A DNA stretch of 64,000 nt from Sphingomonadales bacterium (GCA_016714795.1 JADKCA010000001.1:248001-312000); one strand, 5' to 3'; numbered from the stretch's first letter, positions 17,360-25,961 are shown. Program-made: numbers and translations. The notes: a model not told the origin generated them from the sequence alone.

Positions 17360-18830
17360 AGCTCAGCGGTTCAACCGGCTTGCCATTGGATGTCAGCTTG
17401 ACAGTCTGGCCCGGCAGATGGCGGATCGCCACGCGCACGGCCTTGGTCCGGGGGTTGAAACCGGTATCGGGGAAAAGCCAGGCGATCGTCGGTGTCTGAT
17501 CCGCCAGCCAGTCGCGGTTGGCACCTGCGGCTTCGGCGTCGCTCACCGGCTTTACACGCTGCGCATGGGTGTTGCTGGCGCGCGCGAGATTCTCACCTGC
17601 GGTTGTCCGGAAATCCGCGCGCAACAGCGCGCCGCCCTGACCCTCGACAAAGCGCGAAATCGCACTGCCAGCACTGCGCGCGTTGCGCACGCAATCGGCA
17701 GGCGTCTGGCCTTCGGGCAGCGAGGCGGGATCGATCTGCACAACGTGCAGGCCGGGCATCACGCCTTCGAAGTGGTAGCGGCCTTCAATGTCTGTGACGG
17801 CAAAGCTGCCATCTTCCAGCATCACGCGCACGCCGACCACGCCGTTGGCGGCCTTGTCATCCACTGTGCAGCCGCCATCGGTGATCCGGCCGATGATGGT
17901 CATCCGGTCACCCAGCGATTCACGCACGATGCGCACGGCGGCATCTGCCTCCGGCCCGGTCGTGCCGCGCGCATCCACGGCGCGGGCGCGGTTGATCGCC
18001 ATGCCGGGTGCTGCATCCGGGCGCACTTCCAGCAGGTAACTGATCACGCCCGAGCCACCACCCGGCAGTGCGGGAACCATAAAGGTTAGCGTCCGTCCGT
18101 CCGGGCTCGCCGTGAAGGGATGCTTCACCCCCTTGTAGCGCACAGTATCCTTGCGCAGTCGCAGCTCGACAGGAACAAGATCGGTGATGGTCAGCGCGCC
18201 GGTGCTGCGCGTGGGATCATTATTCCTGACGTCGATCTTATACTGCACGGCGTCGCCGGGGGCGGCCTGTTGAGCCGAAGCCGTCTTGCTGACAGTCAGG
18301 CCGATGCCGGGCCGGTCTGCGGGAACGTCGATCCGCACGGGAGCCGGCGAGTTCAAGATGAAACTGGCCCCGTAGGACGCGGCCACGATTTCGAAAGGCT
18401 CGCCATGCGAATCAATCAATCCGGCGAGTTCGGCGGCGCTGGCCTTGGACGGAACCGTGTAGGGCGCAGGTGTTTCCACAAGCAGGCGATATGTGCCGGG
18501 CCGCGCAAACGGGAAGCGATAATCCCCTGCATCATATTTGTAGACCGCGCCGCTGCTGTCGGTGATTGTGGAGCCCACGATCATCGAGGACGGGTAGATC
18601 GACACGCCGTCATCCCCGAATACGGTAGCGGGCTGGCCGGTGGCGGCATCGATCAGGGTGACGCGCGTTCCGGCCACAGGAGAGCCGTCGCCGCTGTCAA
18701 AGACGTTGCCATAGGGATCGATCAGGATCGCGATGTCCTGACCCTGAGAAGATTGCCCGCTGGAGGTGTTTGTACCAGAAAGGATAATTGAGTCGCCAGG
18801 GTGAACCGACAGCATGCAATCGCCCTTCAC
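17259..18830 (-). CDS. giant DUF11/beta-barrel surface protein, middle segment (SdrD-like and DUF11 repeats)
   Basis: Residues of this frame continue the protein started at 19378 after a 1-base shift near 18832 and continue into the barrel segment after a second shift near 17309. It opens with VKGDCMLSVHPGD (here read from GTG), then a prealbumin/SdrD-like module, a DUF11 repeat (VSKTASAQQAAPGDAVQYKIDV, split here as VSKTASAQQ then APGDAVQYKIDV) and a second regulatory-type Ig module (AVTDIEGRYHFEGVMPGLH). The final residues after W (RDRDRLWRH...) are out of frame. These modules are typical of secreted, surface-exposed adhesin-like proteins. Confidence 0.7.
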   Translation of the reverse strand: MKGDCMLSVHPGDSIILSGTNTSSGQSSQGQDIAILIDPYGNVFDSGDGSPVAGTRVTLIDAATGQPATVFGDDGVSIYPSSMIVGSTITDSSGAVYKYDAGDYRFPFARPGTYRLLVETPAPYTVPSKASAAELAGLIDSHGEPFEIVAASYGASFILNSPAPVRIDVPADRPGIGLTVSKTASAQQAAPGDAVQYKIDVRNNDPTRSTGALTITDLVPVELRLRKDTVRYKGVKHPFTASPDGRTLTFMVPALPGGGSGVISYLLEVRPDAAPGMAINRARAVDARGTTGPEADAAVRIVRESLGDRMTIIGRITDGGCTVDDKAANGVVGVRVMLEDGSFAVTDIEGRYHFEGVMPGLHVVQIDPASLPEGQTPADCVRNARSAGSAISRFVEGQGGALLRADFRTTAGENLARASNTHAQRVKPVSDAEAAGANRDWLADQTPTIAWLFPDTGFNPRTKAVRVAIRHLPGQTVKLTSNGKPVEPLSFEGTSKNGLGTVAVSLWRDRDRLWRHQFHRRSA

Positions 18831-19378
18831 CGGGGCGGAGGGGTTGCAGCGGTTCTAACCAAACCGGTGAATTGGTTGCTGTTCGCCGCGGTTTCGCGCA
18901 GGCGGATGCGTTCGACGTCTCCCGACGGTGTGGCAATGTCGATCAGGACCGTGTCGATGGCATTGGGGTCGAGATTGTCGTTAGGCGACTCGAGCGAAAC
19001 CACAATCGGTTCACCCGCATGGATCGCAGAGGCGCGCTTCACGGTTGCCGGAGAGAGCTGGATGCCCGCAAAGGCCCCGTCCAGCTTGACGGGAACTTCA
19101 CCCTGCGCGGTTTGGCACAGGGTGTCAGGAACGCTCATCGCTTCGCCACCCTGACCCGAAACGAGCTGAAACGCGCTCAGCACAGCCGGGCGCGTCCTGT
19201 TGACCGTGAGGTCAACGCGGTTCGAGGAGAGGCCGACGCGCTTTGCGCCTGCATCCCAGGTGATGGTCGCCGTGTTGCTGATCGTTTCGGCATGTGCAGA
19301 AACAGGCAAGCCCAGCCCGATAAGGCTGGCAGCCGCTCCGATCAGGGAGGCGAAGAGAGAGTGGTTTACGCTAGACAT
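18827..19378 (-). CDS. giant DUF11/beta-barrel surface protein, N-terminal segment with signal peptide
   Basis: The frame begins with a signal peptide (cleavage near SAHA-ET) followed by the ETISNTATITW motif that is also found at the mature N-termini of the two DUF11 proteins encoded just upstream. It ends at a TGA directly after a Pro run (TPPPR), at which point one missing base would restore the frame to VKGDCMLS in the next segment. Joined, the three segments would encode about 1,866 residues. The gene follows DUF11 protein B after a 66-base gap with a strong hairpin. Confidence 0.75.
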   Translation of the reverse strand: MSSVNHSLFASLIGAAASLIGLGLPVSAHAETISNTATITWDAGAKRVGLSSNRVDLTVNRTRPAVLSAFQLVSGQGGEAMSVPDTLCQTAQGEVPVKLDGAFAGIQLSPATVKRASAIHAGEPIVVSLESPNDNLDPNAIDTVLIDIATPSGDVERIRLRETAANSNQFTGLVRTAATPPPR

Positions 19379-19392
19379 AGGGTCATGGTTAA

Positions 19393-19431
19393 CGGGCTGC
19401 TGGATCGGAATACGCCCCGTCCAGCAGCCCG
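19393..19431 (-). terminator. intercistronic stem-loop inside the DUF11 operon
   Basis: CGGGCTGCTGGA at 19393-19404 pairs perfectly with TCCAGCAGCCCG at 19420-19431 (12 base pairs, 15-base loop). There is no U-tract, so it is more likely a 3' stabiliser or partial terminator than a full stop. It would favour the small upstream DUF11 gene over the giant barrel gene. Confidence 0.6.
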
Positions 19432-19444
19432 CTTACCCATCCGC

Positions 19445-20509
19445 TCAGTTGATCGTGACGCGGAAGTAGACCGTCTTTGTCTGACCTGCCGTCAGCGTGC
19501 CGACATTGCCGGTCACCGTGCCAGACACATGCGTGCCGGTGTTCGTGCCGCCGGAGCAGACGCTGCCCGCCACCGTGCCGCCTTCCCAGACACCATAAGC
19601 AGTGTAGGTGGTCTGCGCAGGCAGGGGATCGGTGATGACGATGCTGTTCGCAGTCGCGCCGCCCGCAGCGTTCGCCACGGTGATGCAATATTCCACGACG
19701 GCGCCGGGGATCATCTTCGGGTTGGTCGTGCCGTTCACCGGATCGCTGATCGGGCGGCTCAGCTTGGCGACAGTCAGAACAGGCGCGGCGACCTTATAGT
19801 CATCCTTCGCGCTGTGCTTGCCGTCATAAGCCGCATCGTTGGTGCCAGCGGCATCCGCCAGAACCGTATCAACACCAGCGGTGTTCGCGCCAGCCGTTGC
19901 GGTGATGACAGCACCTTCGGTGCCACCGGAACCACCCTCTTCAGCCGTGCCGGTCAGGATGATGGCCGAAATGTCGTTGTTCACGCGCGCAATCGGCACG
20001 TCTGCGACGACATAGACGGTCTTGGACGCATCAGCGGCCAGTTCGTCCAGATAGGTCACTTCCACGTCAATACCGACATCATAGGTACCGGCCGTGCCCA
20101 GCGTGGCATGGTCGATATAGGTCTTGACGTTGGTCACGTCGAAATTGTCGGTGCCGCCTGCCCAAGGCGCTGCGCCACCGGCCTGATGCGTTGCCGCAAG
20201 GTCGATGTCGATCGTGGCGTTCGACGTGTTGGTCACGGTGAACTTGGTCACAGCGCTGGTCTGCCCCGGAACAACCGAGGTGGTTGCCGAGCCGACTTCA
20301 ACCACCGTCAGATTGACCTTGCGGTCAACGGTGATGACGTTGTTGGCGTTGATGGCCGTCTGAGCAACGCCACCGACCGTATAGTTCAGGGTGGCGGTGT
20401 TGGAGATGGTGGAGCCGGAGGCCGTTCCGGCCGCGAACGCAGGCGCAGACGCCAGCGCAGCGAGCGCAACAGCACTGGTTCCAACCAGATGCTTGATTTT
20501 GAAAGTCAT
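19445..20509 (-). CDS. secreted DUF11-domain protein B
   Basis: A 354-residue exported protein with a signal peptide (MTFKIKHLVGTSAVALAALA..., cleavage near AFAAG), the GSTISNTATLNYTVGG motif at the mature N-terminus, and beta-rich repeats. The last third is a DUF11 module: YCITVANAAGGATANSIVITD then PLPAQTTYTAYG. It is rich in Thr, Ala, Val and Gly and has two Cys near the C-terminus. DUF11 modules are found in surface-layer and adhesin-like proteins. AGGAAG precedes the start. Its closest neighbour in sequence is DUF11 protein A at 21043, which suggests an old duplication. Confidence 0.8.
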   Translation of the reverse strand: MTFKIKHLVGTSAVALAALASAPAFAAGTASGSTISNTATLNYTVGGVAQTAINANNVITVDRKVNLTVVEVGSATTSVVPGQTSAVTKFTVTNTSNATIDIDLAATHQAGGAAPWAGGTDNFDVTNVKTYIDHATLGTAGTYDVGIDVEVTYLDELAADASKTVYVVADVPIARVNNDISAIILTGTAEEGGSGGTEGAVITATAGANTAGVDTVLADAAGTNDAAYDGKHSAKDDYKVAAPVLTVAKLSRPISDPVNGTTNPKMIPGAVVEYCITVANAAGGATANSIVITDPLPAQTTYTAYGVWEGGTVAGSVCSGGTNTGTHVSGTVTGNVGTLTAGQTKTVYFRVTIN

Positions 20510-20572
20510 GGTCTCACTTCCTGTTTCAACTGAGCGCCGAAAAACCCCGCCGGCGCCCTATTTGCGGGTTCT

Positions 20573-21028
20573 TCAGCGGACTGTGCCGCGGAATTTCAGA
20601 TTGCCGCTGCCGCCAGCGGGCAGGGTGCCCGCCAGTTGCCAGCGAATATGTGTCACATCGTCCGGGCGGGCCGGGCGCAGGTCTCCGCGTGCGGTGCGCA
20701 CTCGGGCGGCGGCGAGCGTTCCCCAACTCTTGCCGCCATCCACGGATACCTGCGCGCCATCCGCATCCTGATAGGCGACAGACGGGTGCATGGGATTGGT
20801 GACAACCAGCCCTGAGGCCGCGCTGTTGCCCGTGTTGCGATAGTGCAGCACGAACACCAGGCGATCGCCGGGGGTCACCGTTGCCGGTTCGGTCAGCGTG
20901 ATGCGCGTCCGCCCGTCAGCCACCTCGGTGCGCTCGACGAAGACGTTGCTCCGCAGCGCGAGAGGGTCTGCCGCCTGTGCCGCGCCGGGCGCGACAGCAA
21001 GGGCCAGAATGGGAAGGAGGGTGCGCAT
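20573..21028 (-). CDS. small secreted single-module DUF11 protein
   Basis: A 151-residue protein with a signal peptide (cleavage near AQAAD) and one DUF11 repeat (VTPGDRLVFVLHYRNTGNSAASGLVVTNPM), followed by a strand-rich end with GSGNLKFRGTV. It lacks the ISNTAT motif of its larger neighbours. It lies 14 bases after DUF11 protein A and 63 bases before DUF11 protein B on the same strand, so it is probably co-transcribed and part of the same surface structure. Confidence 0.75.
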   Translation of the reverse strand: MRTLLPILALAVAPGAAQAADPLALRSNVFVERTEVADGRTRITLTEPATVTPGDRLVFVLHYRNTGNSAASGLVVTNPMHPSVAYQDADGAQVSVDGGKSWGTLAAARVRTARGDLRPARPDDVTHIRWQLAGTLPAGGSGNLKFRGTVR

Positions 21029-21042
21029 CAGGCCGGTTCCGA

Positions 21043-22065
21043 TCAGTTCACGCGGACTTTGAACGTGACCGTGCGGGTATTGCCGCCGGTGACATTGCCC
21101 AAAGCAACGCTGATTGCGGAACCGGTGTAGGTACCGGCGTCGGAATCAGCCGCATCGGTCAGCCCGCCGCCTTGCAGCGTCAGCGTTCCGGTCTGGTAAG
21201 TTGTGTTGGCCGGAATGTTATCGCTCAGCGTCACACCGGTGAGTGTGCCCGTGCCGCTGATCGTGGCGACCAGCGAATAGGTGATGATCGCGCCGGGCAC
21301 GGTTTCCGAGCCGCCAAACGGGTCCAGCACGCTGGCGCTCTTGGCGAAGGCGAGCGACGCATTCTGGACGATGAACGTCGCGCTATCCTGCCCGTCGCCG
21401 CCCGTCGTGCCGATCACGGCATCCGTGCCGCCATCGCCTTGGCCGGCAAAGGAGGTGCCGGGTGTGCCGGTTCCGGTGGTCGAAGCGACCGTCAACTGGA
21501 CAATACCCTTGTCACCATCGCTTACGCCGGATGGCGTATTGGTCACCACGAAGATCGTGGCGGAGGCGTCGGGCGCCAGAGTGGGATCATTCGTGCCCGG
21601 CGTGTAGAGAATGTCCACGCCCGGATCATAAACGCCCGGCGTGCCCGACGTCGGATTGTCGATATAGATCTGGGTGCCGGTCGGATCGTAATTGTCGCCA
21701 CCCACGGTCGAATTGGCGGTGAGCGAGAAGGTCTCGTTGCCGTTGCCGGTGTTGGTGATGGAATAGGTCAGCACCTGGCCGGTCGTTCCCGGCATGGTCA
21801 CGACGTCGCCCGGATCGGTTGCATCGACGACGGCGTTGATCAGTTCGTCAACCTTGATGTCGACCGTATTGGAATCGACCGTCTTTGGCGTTCCGGCAAC
21901 GTCGGTGTAAGACGCGGTCGCGGTGTTGCTGATCGTCGTGCCGGCATTGGTGCCTGCTGCAGATGCGGTGGTGGACCACATTGACCCGGCGGCCAGAATC
22001 AGCGCCAAAGCGGTGCGGGCATGAAGCCCGTTGACGATGCCAGACCGGGCGTAAAAACGCGTCAT
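21043..22065 (-). CDS. secreted DUF11-domain protein A
   Basis: A 340-residue exported protein. I chose ATG 22065 because AGGAG lies about 10 bases upstream and the resulting N-terminus is a long signal peptide (ALALILAAGSMWSTTASAAG). The mature protein starts with GTTISNTATASYTDVAG and carries Gly/Thr/Asp-rich beta-repeats including DPTGTQIYIDNPTSG and a C-terminal DUF11 module (VTLSDNIPANTTYQTGTLTL). It shares organisation with DUF11 protein B. It is the first gene of the 8-kb locus that ends with the giant barrel protein. Confidence 0.8.
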   Translation of the reverse strand: MTRFYARSGIVNGLHARTALALILAAGSMWSTTASAAGTNAGTTISNTATASYTDVAGTPKTVDSNTVDIKVDELINAVVDATDPGDVVTMPGTTGQVLTYSITNTGNGNETFSLTANSTVGGDNYDPTGTQIYIDNPTSGTPGVYDPGVDILYTPGTNDPTLAPDASATIFVVTNTPSGVSDGDKGIVQLTVASTTGTGTPGTSFAGQGDGGTDAVIGTTGGDGQDSATFIVQNASLAFAKSASVLDPFGGSETVPGAIITYSLVATISGTGTLTGVTLSDNIPANTTYQTGTLTLQGGGLTDAADSDAGTYTGSAISVALGNVTGGNTRTVTFKVRVN

Positions 22066-22244
22066 ATTCCCAAAACTCCTTTTCGATCGGTGCTGATATG
22101 CAACCGAAACCCCCAAAAAAGAGTTAAGGAAGGGTCATGAAATTTGCGGTTTTTCGGGCTTTTCTAGCTTTCTGTCCGATGAACGAAATGCCCGCCTTGA
22201 CAGGATGAATCTCCTCGCTTAGTTGCGCGGCCTCACGCAGAGAT

Positions 22245-22321
<77 letters not shown>

Positions 22322-22357
22322 CTCTCCTTCAAGGAAGTGGCCGCGAACTCCCGGAAA

Positions 22358-22564
22358 TCAGCGAAATTTACCCGTTTCCATCCAGAGCAGCAGTGGCCGG
22401 AGCGGGAACACCCAGATGATTCCCAGCACCGCAAACAGCAGCAATTGCACCCAGAAGGGCAAGCGGAAAATCGCTTCCGCGAAGTGCGCGATCAGCGCTG
22501 AATAGGCCGTGATGAAGGCAAGGATGCCCAGAACGCCAAAAGGTTTGCGCAAAGTGGGTTCCAT
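22358..22564 (-). CDS. DUF2842-family small membrane protein
   Basis: From ATG 22564 the protein has 68 residues: a short basic start (MEPTLRKPFG), one helix (VLGILAFITAYSALIAHF) and a second helix (FWVQLLLFAVLGIIWVFP) followed by RPLLLWMETG. This matches the two-helix DUF2842 proteins common next to housekeeping genes in alphaproteobacteria; their function is unknown. A TTG at 22591 would lengthen it and overlap the fau stop, which I consider less likely. Confidence 0.75.
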   Translation of the reverse strand: MEPTLRKPFGVLGILAFITAYSALIAHFAEAIFRLPFWVQLLLFAVLGIIWVFPLRPLLLWMETGKFR

Positions 22565-22572
22565 CGCTGTCT

Positions 22573-23142
22573 TCAATCCTTCGCGTCGCAAAAATTAACA
22601 AATTCCTGTTCCGTCACCACCGATTCGAGCGGCACGTCCCACGGTTCGACCGGAATGGCACCAAGCTGCTGCCAGGAAAAGCCCAGCCCGACGCGTGTGC
22701 AGCCCGGATGCCCATCCAGATAACGGTCATAATGGCCCGCGCCCTGACCCAGCCGGTTGCCCGAGGCATCAAAACCCAGCAACGGAATCAGGAGCAGGTC
22801 CGGCTCGATGCACGCCGATCCGGCTTGCGGTTGCCGGAATGCGAAAGCGGATCGTTCGAGCGGATCGCCGGGAGACCAGCGCCGGAATTCCATCTGCGCC
22901 TCGCGCGCGCCGATGAAGGGCAGGGCGGTGGGCACGCCGTGCGCGTGGCACCAGTCAAGGATGGGCAGGGCGTCCGCTTCCAGCGCGGTCGGGCAATAGC
23001 CGCCGACGCAGCGGGCCTTCAGCAGTCGCGCAGTCAGCGCCGGATGCAGCGGGATGGCAGGCTTTCCATCCGCGCACCGCAGCTTTCGCTGATCCCGCAA
23101 TTGCGTGCGCAATTCTGCGCGCAAGGCGGCATGTCCGCTCAT
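22573..23142 (-). CDS. fau: 5-formyltetrahydrofolate cyclo-ligase
   Basis: A 189-residue enzyme that converts 5-formyl-THF to 5,10-methenyl-THF with ATP. Family features are the basic N-terminus (ALRAELRTQLRDQRK), FIGAREAQMEFRRW, DLLLIPLLGFD and the signature GNRLGQGAGHYDRYL. I chose ATG 23142; another ATG at 23166 adds eight residues without homology. The placement downstream of zapA and the 6S RNA region is a conserved arrangement in proteobacteria and supports the call. Confidence 0.9.
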   Translation of the reverse strand: MSGHAALRAELRTQLRDQRKLRCADGKPAIPLHPALTARLLKARCVGGYCPTALEADALPILDWCHAHGVPTALPFIGAREAQMEFRRWSPGDPLERSAFAFRQPQAGSACIEPDLLLIPLLGFDASGNRLGQGAGHYDRYLDGHPGCTRVGLGFSWQQLGAIPVEPWDVPLESVVTEQEFVNFCDAKD

Positions 23143-23169
23143 CGAGCAGGTTGGCGGAGCCACCATGGG

Positions 23170-23310
23170 CCGTTTGCCGGAATATCCTCTGACGCCGTAA
23201 ACGTCAGGTGGGGACCATATGATCCGGACCAGGGTCCGGGCAGGGACAGCCCCCTAGGATGTTGAATCGCCTCAGGGATGTTCACAAGGCGCGCACCGGG
23301 CAGCATCCGC
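23170..23310 (-). ncRNA. ssrS: 6S RNA candidate
   Basis: The 150-base gap between zapA and fau is the classic ssrS position. On the minus strand it can close as a long stem in which GAACATCCCTGA (23283-23272) pairs with TCAGAGGATATTC (23192-23180). Inner hairpins are CCGGACC-AG-GGTCCGG at 23224-23239 and CTGACG...CGTCAG at 23189-23207. The middle part with GCGATTC and GGGGCTGTCCCTGCC resembles the conserved core of alphaproteobacterial 6S. The ends are approximate; a covariance-model search would decide. Confidence 0.6.
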
Positions 23311-23321
23311 CGATCACCATG

Positions 23322-23630
23322 TTAGGCGTGTCGCGCCAGATTCTCAAGCTTGTCGGCCAGCACCTCCATGCGTGCGGCAACAACCTCTGCCAATTCCGGG
23401 GCCAACATGTCCGGTGCGGCCCCGCCAGAGCGGTTTTCCTGCAATTCGTCGGCCAGCAGGATGGCTGCCATGACCAGCTGTTCGGCCACAGTGGCGTTGC
23501 GCACCACGGATTTTGCGCGCTGCACGCGTTCGTTCACCTGCGCGCCGAGCGCGATCAGATTGGACTCATCCCCGTCCCGGCAAGAAATGTGATAATCATG
23601 ACCGCCGATTTCCAGACGCACGTCAGCCAT
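23322..23630 (-). CDS. zapA: cell division protein ZapA
   Basis: A 102-residue ZapA: an N-terminal globular part (VRLEIGGHDYHISCRDGDESNL) and a C-terminal coiled coil. ZapA binds FtsZ and bundles the Z-ring. I chose ATG 23630 because GGGAG lies 9 bases upstream; the ATG at 23639 sits on top of that site. The gene upstream overlaps it by 8 bases. Gene order zapA-6S-fau is conserved. Confidence 0.9.
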   Translation of the reverse strand: MADVRLEIGGHDYHISCRDGDESNLIALGAQVNERVQRAKSVVRNATVAEQLVMAAILLADELQENRSGGAAPDMLAPELAEVVAARMEVLADKLENLARHA

Positions 23631-23847
23631 GGCGTTCATCTCCCTTGGCGTCCCCGCTGGCGTCCAGCAATTGGTCCAGTTCACGGATGGCGGCGGCCAC
23701 TTCTTGCCGGATCACTGCCGCATCCAGCCGGGGCGCAGGCGCATGGGCCAGCGCGTCGGTCGCGGCATCGAGCCGCACAAGGGCCGCTTCAATCCGTGAC
23801 AAGGCTGATCTGGTGCGTTCTCCCGCCATAACCGCTTGGATAGGCAT
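23623..23847 (-). CDS. small coiled-coil protein upstream of zapA
   Basis: A frame of 74 residues from ATG 23847 (or 68 from ATG 23829). Most of it is one predicted amphipathic helix with heptad-like spacing (RSALSRIEAALVRLDAATDAL ... AAAIRELDQLLDA split here). I do not recognise a family, but a short coiled-coil gene just before zapA is common in alphaproteobacteria. Its stop lies 8 bases inside zapA, which suggests coupled translation and a possible role in cell division. No clear ribosome-binding site is visible for either start. Confidence 0.55.
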   Translation of the reverse strand: MPIQAVMAGERTRSALSRIEAALVRLDAATDALAHAPAPRLDAAVIRQEVAAAIRELDQLLDASGDAKGDERHG

Positions 23848-23957
23848 GGAAGCGCCGGGGGGCAAGAGCGGTTGACGCTTGCGCTTTCGCAAGACAAAGG
23901 AACCGCGCGCGCAAACGGGGCGACTCGCTCCACAACCAGCCTTTGCAAAGGACATTC

Positions 23958-25946
23958 ATGACCGTCGCTCCCCAGCAACTTGCCAATGCCATCCGGGCGC
24001 TGGCGATGGACGCGGTTCAAGCCGCCAACTCCGGCCATCCTGGTATGCCGATGGGCATGGCCGATGTGGCGACGGTGCTGTTCACACAGTTTCTGAATTA
24101 TGATCCGCAAGCCCCGAAATGGGCTGATCGCGACCGGTTCGTTCTGTCTGCGGGCCACGGCTCGATGCTGATTTATGCGCTGCTGCATCTGACCGGATAT
24201 GAACGCCCGACGATGGACGACATCCGCAATTTCCGCCAATTGCATTCGGTTTGCGCCGGTCATCCGGAGAATATTGAACTGCCCGGCGTCGAATGCACCA
24301 CTGGCCCGCTGGGGCAGGGCTTGGCCATGGCAGTTGGCATGGCGATGGCCGAACGGCACCTGAATGCAGTCTATGGCGACGATCTGGTCGACCACAAGAC
24401 CTGGGTGATTGCAGGCGACGGCTGCTTGATGGAGGGCATCAACCACGAAGCCATTGGCCTGGCGGGCGTCAACAAGCTTGGCCGCCTGAACGTCCTGTGG
24501 GACGATAATAACATCACCATCGATGGCGATACCTCGCTCTCCACCTGCGAAGACATTTTGGCACGCTATGCCGCGACCGGCTGGCACACGGTCCGCTGTG
24601 ACGGGCATGACTTTGCGGATATTGCCCGCGCGCTGGCCGAAGCCGCTGCTGATCCGCGCCCGTCGCTGGTCGCGTGCAAGACCATTATCGGCAAGGGTGC
24701 ACCCAACAAGCAGGGCGGCCACAGCGTTCACGGCGCGCCTTTGGGTGCAGACGAAATCGCCGCCGCGCGCGATTATCTGGGCTGGAGCGCCGCTCCGTTC
24801 GAAGTGCCTGCCGACATCCTCGCCAAATGGCGCACGCTTGGCGCACGCGGAAGTGCTGTCCGCGCCGCATGGGATGCGCGGCTGGCCGCGTCGCCCGCAC
24901 GCGGCGATTTCGAGGCCCGGATGGCGGGTGTTGCCGATCTCGCCTCGCCCGCGCTGGAAGGCTATATTGCTGGCCTCATTGCCGCACCGCAGAAGGTCGC
25001 GACGCGCAAGGCCTCTGAAATGGCGCTGGGTCCGCTCACCGAAACGCTGCCGCATCTGGTTGGCGGTTCGGCGGATCTGACGGGCTCCAACCTGACCAAG
25101 ACCAAATCGACCGTGCCGTTCGGGGCGGACAATTATGCTGGTCGGCACATCTATTATGGCATTCGCGAATTCGGCATGGCCGCTGCGATGAACGGTATGG
25201 CGCTGCATGGCGGCGTGGTGCCTTATGGCGGCACGTTCATGGTCTTTTCCGACTATTGCCGTAACGCGATCCGCATGAGCGCGGTCCAGCACGCGCAGGT
25301 CGTCTATGTCCTGACGCACGATTCGATCGGGCTGGGCGAGGACGGGCCGACACACCAGCCGGTTGAGCATGTCATGTCGCTGCGCATGATCCCCAATCTC
25401 AATGTCTATCGCCCCGCCGATGTGATCGAAACGGCGGAATGCTGGGCGCTGGCGCTGGAAACCACTGCCACGCCATCGGCGCTGGCCCTGTCTCGCCAGA
25501 ATTTGCCGCAGCTGCGCGGGGCTGGCGAAGAGGGCTGGAACCGCTCGACCAACCGTTCGGCCAAAGGCGCATACCGCCTGCGTGCCGCGACCGCTGCGCG
25601 CAAGGTCGTGCTGATGGCCACCGGCTCCGAAGTCGAGATCGCGGTTGCCGCCGCCGATCAGCTTGAAAGTCAGGGCATTGGCGTGGACGTGGTTTCGGCA
25701 CCGTGCCTTGAACTGTTTGACGCGCAGGACGCGGCCTATAAGGCAGACCTGCTGCCGCGCGATGCGCTGATCTGCTCGATTGAGGCGGGCGTGACGCTCG
25801 GCTGGCAGCGTTATACGGGCCTTGATGGCCTGAATTTCGGCATCGACCGGTTCGGGGCCTCCGCTCCGGCTGACGCGCTTTATGATTATTTCGGGCTCAC
25901 GGCGGAGAAAATCGTGCCCGCCATCACCGCACAACTGGCTGCTTAA
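23958..25946 (+). CDS. tkt: transketolase
   Basis: A 662-residue enzyme of normal transketolase length. The thiamine-diphosphate region contains AANSGHPGMPMGMAD at the N-terminus and GDGCLMEGINHEA with the downstream NN that binds Mg, the middle domain has GGSADLTGSN and HDSIGLGEDGPTHQPVE, and the C-terminal domain follows. It moves two-carbon units in the pentose phosphate pathway. ATG 23958 follows AAAGGA. It is the first gene of a tkt-gap-pgk run; gap starts 15 bases after its stop. Confidence 0.97.
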   Translation: MTVAPQQLANAIRALAMDAVQAANSGHPGMPMGMADVATVLFTQFLNYDPQAPKWADRDRFVLSAGHGSMLIYALLHLTGYERPTMDDIRNFRQLHSVCAGHPENIELPGVECTTGPLGQGLAMAVGMAMAERHLNAVYGDDLVDHKTWVIAGDGCLMEGINHEAIGLAGVNKLGRLNVLWDDNNITIDGDTSLSTCEDILARYAATGWHTVRCDGHDFADIARALAEAAADPRPSLVACKTIIGKGAPNKQGGHSVHGAPLGADEIAAARDYLGWSAAPFEVPADILAKWRTLGARGSAVRAAWDARLAASPARGDFEARMAGVADLASPALEGYIAGLIAAPQKVATRKASEMALGPLTETLPHLVGGSADLTGSNLTKTKSTVPFGADNYAGRHIYYGIREFGMAAAMNGMALHGGVVPYGGTFMVFSDYCRNAIRMSAVQHAQVVYVLTHDSIGLGEDGPTHQPVEHVMSLRMIPNLNVYRPADVIETAECWALALETTATPSALALSRQNLPQLRGAGEEGWNRSTNRSAKGAYRLRAATAARKVVLMATGSEVEIAVAAADQLESQGIGVDVVSAPCLELFDAQDAAYKADLLPRDALICSIEAGVTLGWQRYTGLDGLNFGIDRFGASAPADALYDYFGLTAEKIVPAITAQLAA

Positions 25947-25961
25947 TAGGGAGAATTTATC

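Noticed and set aside
18829..18836. programmed -1 frameshift at CCC-CGG-TGA in the giant gene
   Set aside because: The site does not fit the X-XXY-YYZ slippery pattern and no downstream stimulatory structure is obvious; an indel is the simpler reading.
18788..20533. 581-residue plus-strand frame opposite the DUF11 genes
   Set aside because: Antisense frame with no domain, signal peptide or ribosome-binding site; the minus-strand genes have all three.
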